A stretch of 64,000 bases of DNA, taken from contig CM119266.1 in assembly GCA_051294375.1 (NCBI GenBank), forward strand, positions 8,518,606 through 8,582,605. The letters are read 5' to 3'. Source of the DNA: Paraspadella gotoi. Taxonomy: Eukaryota; Chaetognatha. Shown here one piece after another: positions 60,625-64,000 of this stretch (positions are counted from its first letter, which is position 1; each line of letters begins with the position of its first letter). Under the pieces are notes generated by a model, which worked only from the letters and a program-made list of their open reading frames with translations, did no database searches and had not been told where the DNA came from. The translations under genes were made by a program, and so were the position numbers.

Positions 60625-60715
60625 TTTTTTCAACTTGCACCATTTTTTCAACTTGCACCATTTTTCCAACTTGCAACATTTTTATAAACTTGCGTCATTT
60701 TTTCAACTTAAATCA
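60625..60715. repeat. Short CAACTTGCACCATTTTTT minisatellite
   Basis: Four to five units of 18-20 bp. The unit shares CTTGCA and the T run followed by CAA with the 21-bp satellite at 9.73-10.64 kb and may be a shorter variant of it. Confidence 0.7.
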
Positions 60716-60898
60716 ATTTTTAAATTTAATTTATTAATTAATAAATTAATTAACTAATTAAAACATTTATTAGTAAGCATAAATAATAAAATTTCAAGTC
60801 AACCGGACGGACGGACGGATGGACATCATTTTTTTGAAAAATTTATCAGAGACAGTTTGAGTTAAGTTTTGACAACGATTTTGTTTTAATGTAAAACA

Positions 60899-60919
60899 GA
60901 CATGTTTCGACTTCATCAG
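60899..60919 (-). ncRNA. Truncated hammerhead-like motif
   Basis: On the minus strand CTGATGA (60919-60913) is followed almost directly by GAAAC (60908-60904) and ATGTC. Helix II is reduced to a few bases, so it cannot be an active ribozyme in this form. It lies just before PLE copy C but on the opposite strand. Confidence 0.4.
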
Positions 60920-60939
60920 CGTTAATGTGAATTTGGAAA

Positions 60940-61195
60940 TATTTTTGTGAAAAGGAAGGGGATCTCCACCTCAGTGACGACCCGCGGTTCTCTGCGCGAC
61001 CAGCTGGTGAAACCCAACGATAAAATCCCTAGACCGAAAACATCAGGAGCCGTCTATTGGGCGGCCTGTGCAGGCGTGGGCAACCAAGCCTGTACAGCAG
61101 CATACGTGGGCGAGACAGGCAAATCTCTGACGGATCGTTTTCAACAGCACACGAAGCCATATCTTGATGCCCGCGGTCATTGTCCGCTGTAGCCG
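60940..61195 (+). mobile_element. PLE endonuclease fragment (copy C)
   Basis: An open stretch reads KGISTSVTTRGSLRDQLVKP, then the Cys pair and AAYVGETGKSLTDRFQQHTK. It stops near the DARGH block and so lacks the catalytic Glu region. It is closely related to copy B. Confidence 0.75.
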
Positions 61196-61204
61196 AGCAT
61201 ACGT

Positions 61205-61345
61205 AAATACTGGCCATGTATTTAGATGGGGCATCTCACTGTTAACCCCCAGTGACGTTAGGCGGTGTGAATATACCGACACAGGGCAAAGTAAGACGCC
61301 GATATCGAATCCACGACCGTCGAGCCCATTTTCTTCCACACACTG
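61205..61345 (-). mobile_element. SINE family 1 fragment
   Basis: The minus strand reads GTCGTGGATTCGATATCGGC (box-B-like), then a body with GTCGGTATA, GTCACTGGGGG and AGTGAGATGCCCC. The body matches the SINE at 3.52-3.78 kb. Confidence 0.5.
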
Positions 61346-61513
61346 CCTCGATCGTCAATAGGTTATTAAACGTAAATAAAGTAGTAAAGAATTAACGATT
61401 AGGCATTCTCTATACTGGGAAAATATTTTCTAGATTTTTTTTTTTTTAATTTTTTTTATTTTTTTATTTTTTTATTTTTTTTTTTTTTTTGTCGTTTTGA
61501 AAAGAAAAAAAAA

Positions 61514-61562
61514 TGAAGTTTCTACTTGGGATTTTGTTGTTGTCGCCCTTCCTCTTCAGAGG
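61514..61562 (+). CDS. First coding exon of a secreted protein (signal peptide)
   Basis: ATG at 61514 opens MKFLLGILLLSPFLFR, a textbook short signal peptide: basic start, Leu-rich core. It ends in phase 1 at a strong donor, CAGAG|GTGAGAA (61562/61563). An A-rich leader precedes the ATG. No continuation exon was found in 61.6-64 kb, so the mature protein is unknown. The gene is divergent from the coiled-coil gene, whose start is about 1.25 kb away. Confidence 0.5.
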
Positions 61563-63290
61563 TGAGAATTAATGAAAGGCCGATACCGTCACTATTTTCC
61601 GAGAGTGCACAGTGATCGAAATGAGGTTTTTCTCGGAAAAACTATGCCGATAGTGCAATTAGTTGGTTTTTAATAGGTTGTTATTATCTTGTAAGTAGTT
61701 ATATTTAAAAAACTTTATTCGTTACCTTATAAAATGGTAAATATGTTTGTATGACTTTTTAAATTTGGTAAAAGAGAAAATAATTCTATCATGGTTTTCC
61801 TAGATCGTTTCCTAAATTTTTTTAGTAAAAACAGTAAAAAACAATTCTAAACACTAAATTTCGTATGGAATTAATCAAGTATCTAATTTTTTTTAGTTTC
61901 CATCACAGCTTTCCAGTTTTAATATTGTTTTAAATTTCCTTCCACAAAAATTTTTTATGGCCCTATAAATTAGGAAATTAAAAATTTCTTTTAAAAGAAT
62001 ATTGTACAAAATAAATTAGTTGTATCGAATTTTTGTAAAAAAAATTATTTCAAAAATGATTTGGTTATATTTATAACTAACCATTAGAGTGATGTGAAAA
62101 TGATAAAATTTTAAAAAATTAAAATTTAGCATATAAAACATGAACATAAAAACCAATAAAAATATTTTAATAAATTTATTTTTTAATTTTATACATTAAT
62201 GGGCACCAGTGAGCTATATTTATATATAGTAATAAGTATATAATAGGCTAAAATTTCAAAATACAAATTTTTAAATTTTAAGATCGAATTTGGATTCCTT
62301 GCAAAAAGTTATAAGAAAGTACAATTCTTTTTTAAAAATTCTTTCATTAAGTTAGTCAAAAATGTAAAAAACTATATTTAAGACGCCAATTTTAAATTTC
62401 CAGCTTAAAAATATAGTTTTTTATAATTTTAACCTAATGACATCATTTTTGAAAAAGATTTATACTTTTTTTTATTAACTTTTAACGAGAAATCTGAATC
62501 TGTTCTCAGAATTAAAAAAAACTATTTTGAAATTTTGACATTATATAAGGGTAGTACTATATACAAAATAAGCTGACTGGGCTACTATATTTATAAAAAA
62601 AGAAAAATAATTAAAGATTAGTATTCACTAATATAATAGTTTTCAAGATATAACTGCTAAATTTTGATTCCAAACTTTCACTTCACCCTACTAACCATGC
62701 CGGACACGGCGGACAAAAAATCAAATATGGTAGCTTCCTGATATGATAAATTATTCAATGCAGTGGAAATGGCCGTGCTTCTGCGTGCTTCCATATAGAC
62801 TTTAGGCTAGTATTTGAAAACTTATATACAGTAATATACTGTTCAAACAATTTATAATTCAGTCCATGCAAACTATCCAGTTATTGACAGCTAGTAAAAA
62901 AAAAGTTTGTCGTTAAAATATCTACAAATAACAAAACAAAATGAGCTCCAAAAAAAGAAAAGCCTTATATCTCCGATATGAATAATTTTTATAACCTGAT
63001 ATCATAAGACAGTGTTCTTCTGATACACCTGGATGGATTAAACAAAAAATTATTAACAAATGATGTAACACCCTTTTTCCGAGTAAAAAAATATTTCGAT
63101 GACTTGAGTGCCCCTATTCTATTCCCAATCCTTTAACTTAATTTTAACTCAAATATTTAACCTTAATCATAATATTTTATAAAATACTTGGCCTAATCCT
63201 AAAGCTTAACCAAAAGTAATAACTTTGATCTAATTCCAGATCAAAATCTCTTAACCTTATCTCCTAGATATCCATTCTATTGAAGAGACA
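61563..63290. other. AT-rich intron or spacer without recognised exons
   Basis: It holds a palindromic element (62088-62694) and, at 63120-63230, worn CCTAA/CTTAACC words like those in the telomere-like elements. No coding signal is seen. Confidence 0.4.
62088..62694. mobile_element. Long palindromic fold-back element (copy 2)
   Basis: The arms share AAGTTAGTCAAAAATGTAAA, AATTCTTTCATTAAGTTA and the terminal TTTTGATTCCAAACTTTCAC with the 57.5-kb element, in inverted pairs around a centre near 62390. The sequence is more diverged than copy 1. Confidence 0.6.
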
Positions 63291-63297
63291 GTTATTA

Positions 63298-63518
63298 TTA
63301 TTATGTGTTAGTGACAAAACCGTTCAATATAAGCAGTCCCTGAGCTTCGGATCAGGCTGTAACACCATGTTACAGGCGGGTTAAGCACCCCGTCCCTCTT
63401 AACTGCTAGGCGACCACCGAGCTAGAACCCCGGACCTTTGGGTTGGGAGGCGAATCACTTGCCTCCGGCACCAATGGCCGCTGATGAACGGTTAGTGGAT
63501 TTTAGTCCACCATACAAT
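63298..63518 (-). mobile_element. tRNA-derived SINE, family 2 (copy 3)
   Basis: This is the most complete copy: TATTATGTGTTAGTGAC end, AAGCAGTCCCTGAGCTTCGG, TGTTACAGGCGGGTTAA, a box-B-like GAACCCCGGACC in reverse, GCCGGAGGC in reverse, and the terminal hairpin GTGGATTTTAGTCCAC. Confidence 0.68.
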
Positions 63519-63830
63519 ATTGATTTCATATAATTTGTAAGAGATTCCTTGTAGCGTTTTTCTGTTTCAGATGAGAACATTGTTTGAGCAGTGCTTAATC
63601 TCGACTTAATATGAACTCAATCCAGATACCAAAAGATAAAAGTAGATTAGAAACTTTATTAAGTATTCAATATCAAATAATCATTGAGAGACGAGCAGCA
63701 GCATGATAATGATAAGTGGCAGAGCCAAGATGCAGCAGCTCAAAGTTACATAAAAACTTAAAATTAATTAACATATTCAAATAATTTTATAAACATCATT
63801 TAATACCTGATGGTCTCAGAAGAATCTACC

Positions 63831-63840
63831 NNNNNNNNNN
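63831..63840. other. Assembly gap (10 N)
   Basis: Ten N; the flanks are AT-rich, with no gene seen on either side. Confidence 0.95.
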
Positions 63841-64000
63841 GTGAAGCAATGGCCTTGCATTCACTCTTTCCGACTATAAAATACAATCAAAACATCTACT
63901 AGTTATCATTAACCAATGAGAGACCAGGTATTCAAATTCAAAGTATAAAATTCAACCAATAAGAGGCTTGAAACAGAATTATTGGGGTCACTAAATAAAA

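Overview
The window is nuclear DNA of an invertebrate animal. Genes are split by introns with canonical GT/AG sites. Intergenic and intronic DNA is AT-rich and full of long (GA)n/(CT)n runs, tRNA-derived SINE copies, decayed Penelope-like retroelements (PLEs), a LINE remnant and several small inverted-repeat elements. I cannot name the phylum from sequence alone; protostome or flatworm-like is a guess. Four assembly gaps are present (12289-12482, 21632-21656, 22325-22334, 63831-63840).

Layout. (1) 1-12288, minus: the 3' part of a gene for a single-pass membrane protein with a very long, probably disordered cytosolic tail. I built nine exons whose reading phases all agree; the gene runs off the left edge and its ectodomain side is lost in a gap. 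(2) 12.5-22.3 kb: repeat-rich spacer with a LINE fragment, a SINE, an inverted-repeat element of about 0.8 kb and two weak exon candidates. (3) 22335-38731 (possibly to 39043), plus: an NHL beta-propeller gene in eight visible exons. Its large introns hold a PLE, microsatellites and small MITE-like copies. Its stop codon is TGA followed by CTA, and the frame then stays open for 103 more codons. (4) 39-43.6 kb: a second PLE copy with a hammerhead-ribozyme-like tail. (5) 43.6-51.0 kb, minus: a tandem pair of XK-related-like multi-pass membrane protein genes. The 48.6-51.0 kb copy looks intact (three exons, about 747 codons); the 43.6-46.1 kb copy has frameshifts in its last exon. (6) 52900-60261, minus: a Glu/Arg/Lys-rich coiled-coil protein gene with about twelve exons. 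(7) 61514, plus: a signal-peptide first exon of a secreted protein whose remaining exons are not visible.

The genes do not form a pathway I can recognise. The shared theme is repeat activity: splice sites caught inside tandem duplications in two genes, a 21-bp satellite arranged as a giant palindrome, terminal-inverted-repeat elements carrying degenerate telomere-like repeats, fold-back elements, and PLE tails with hammerhead ribozyme cores. No rRNA, functional tRNA or CRISPR array was seen.
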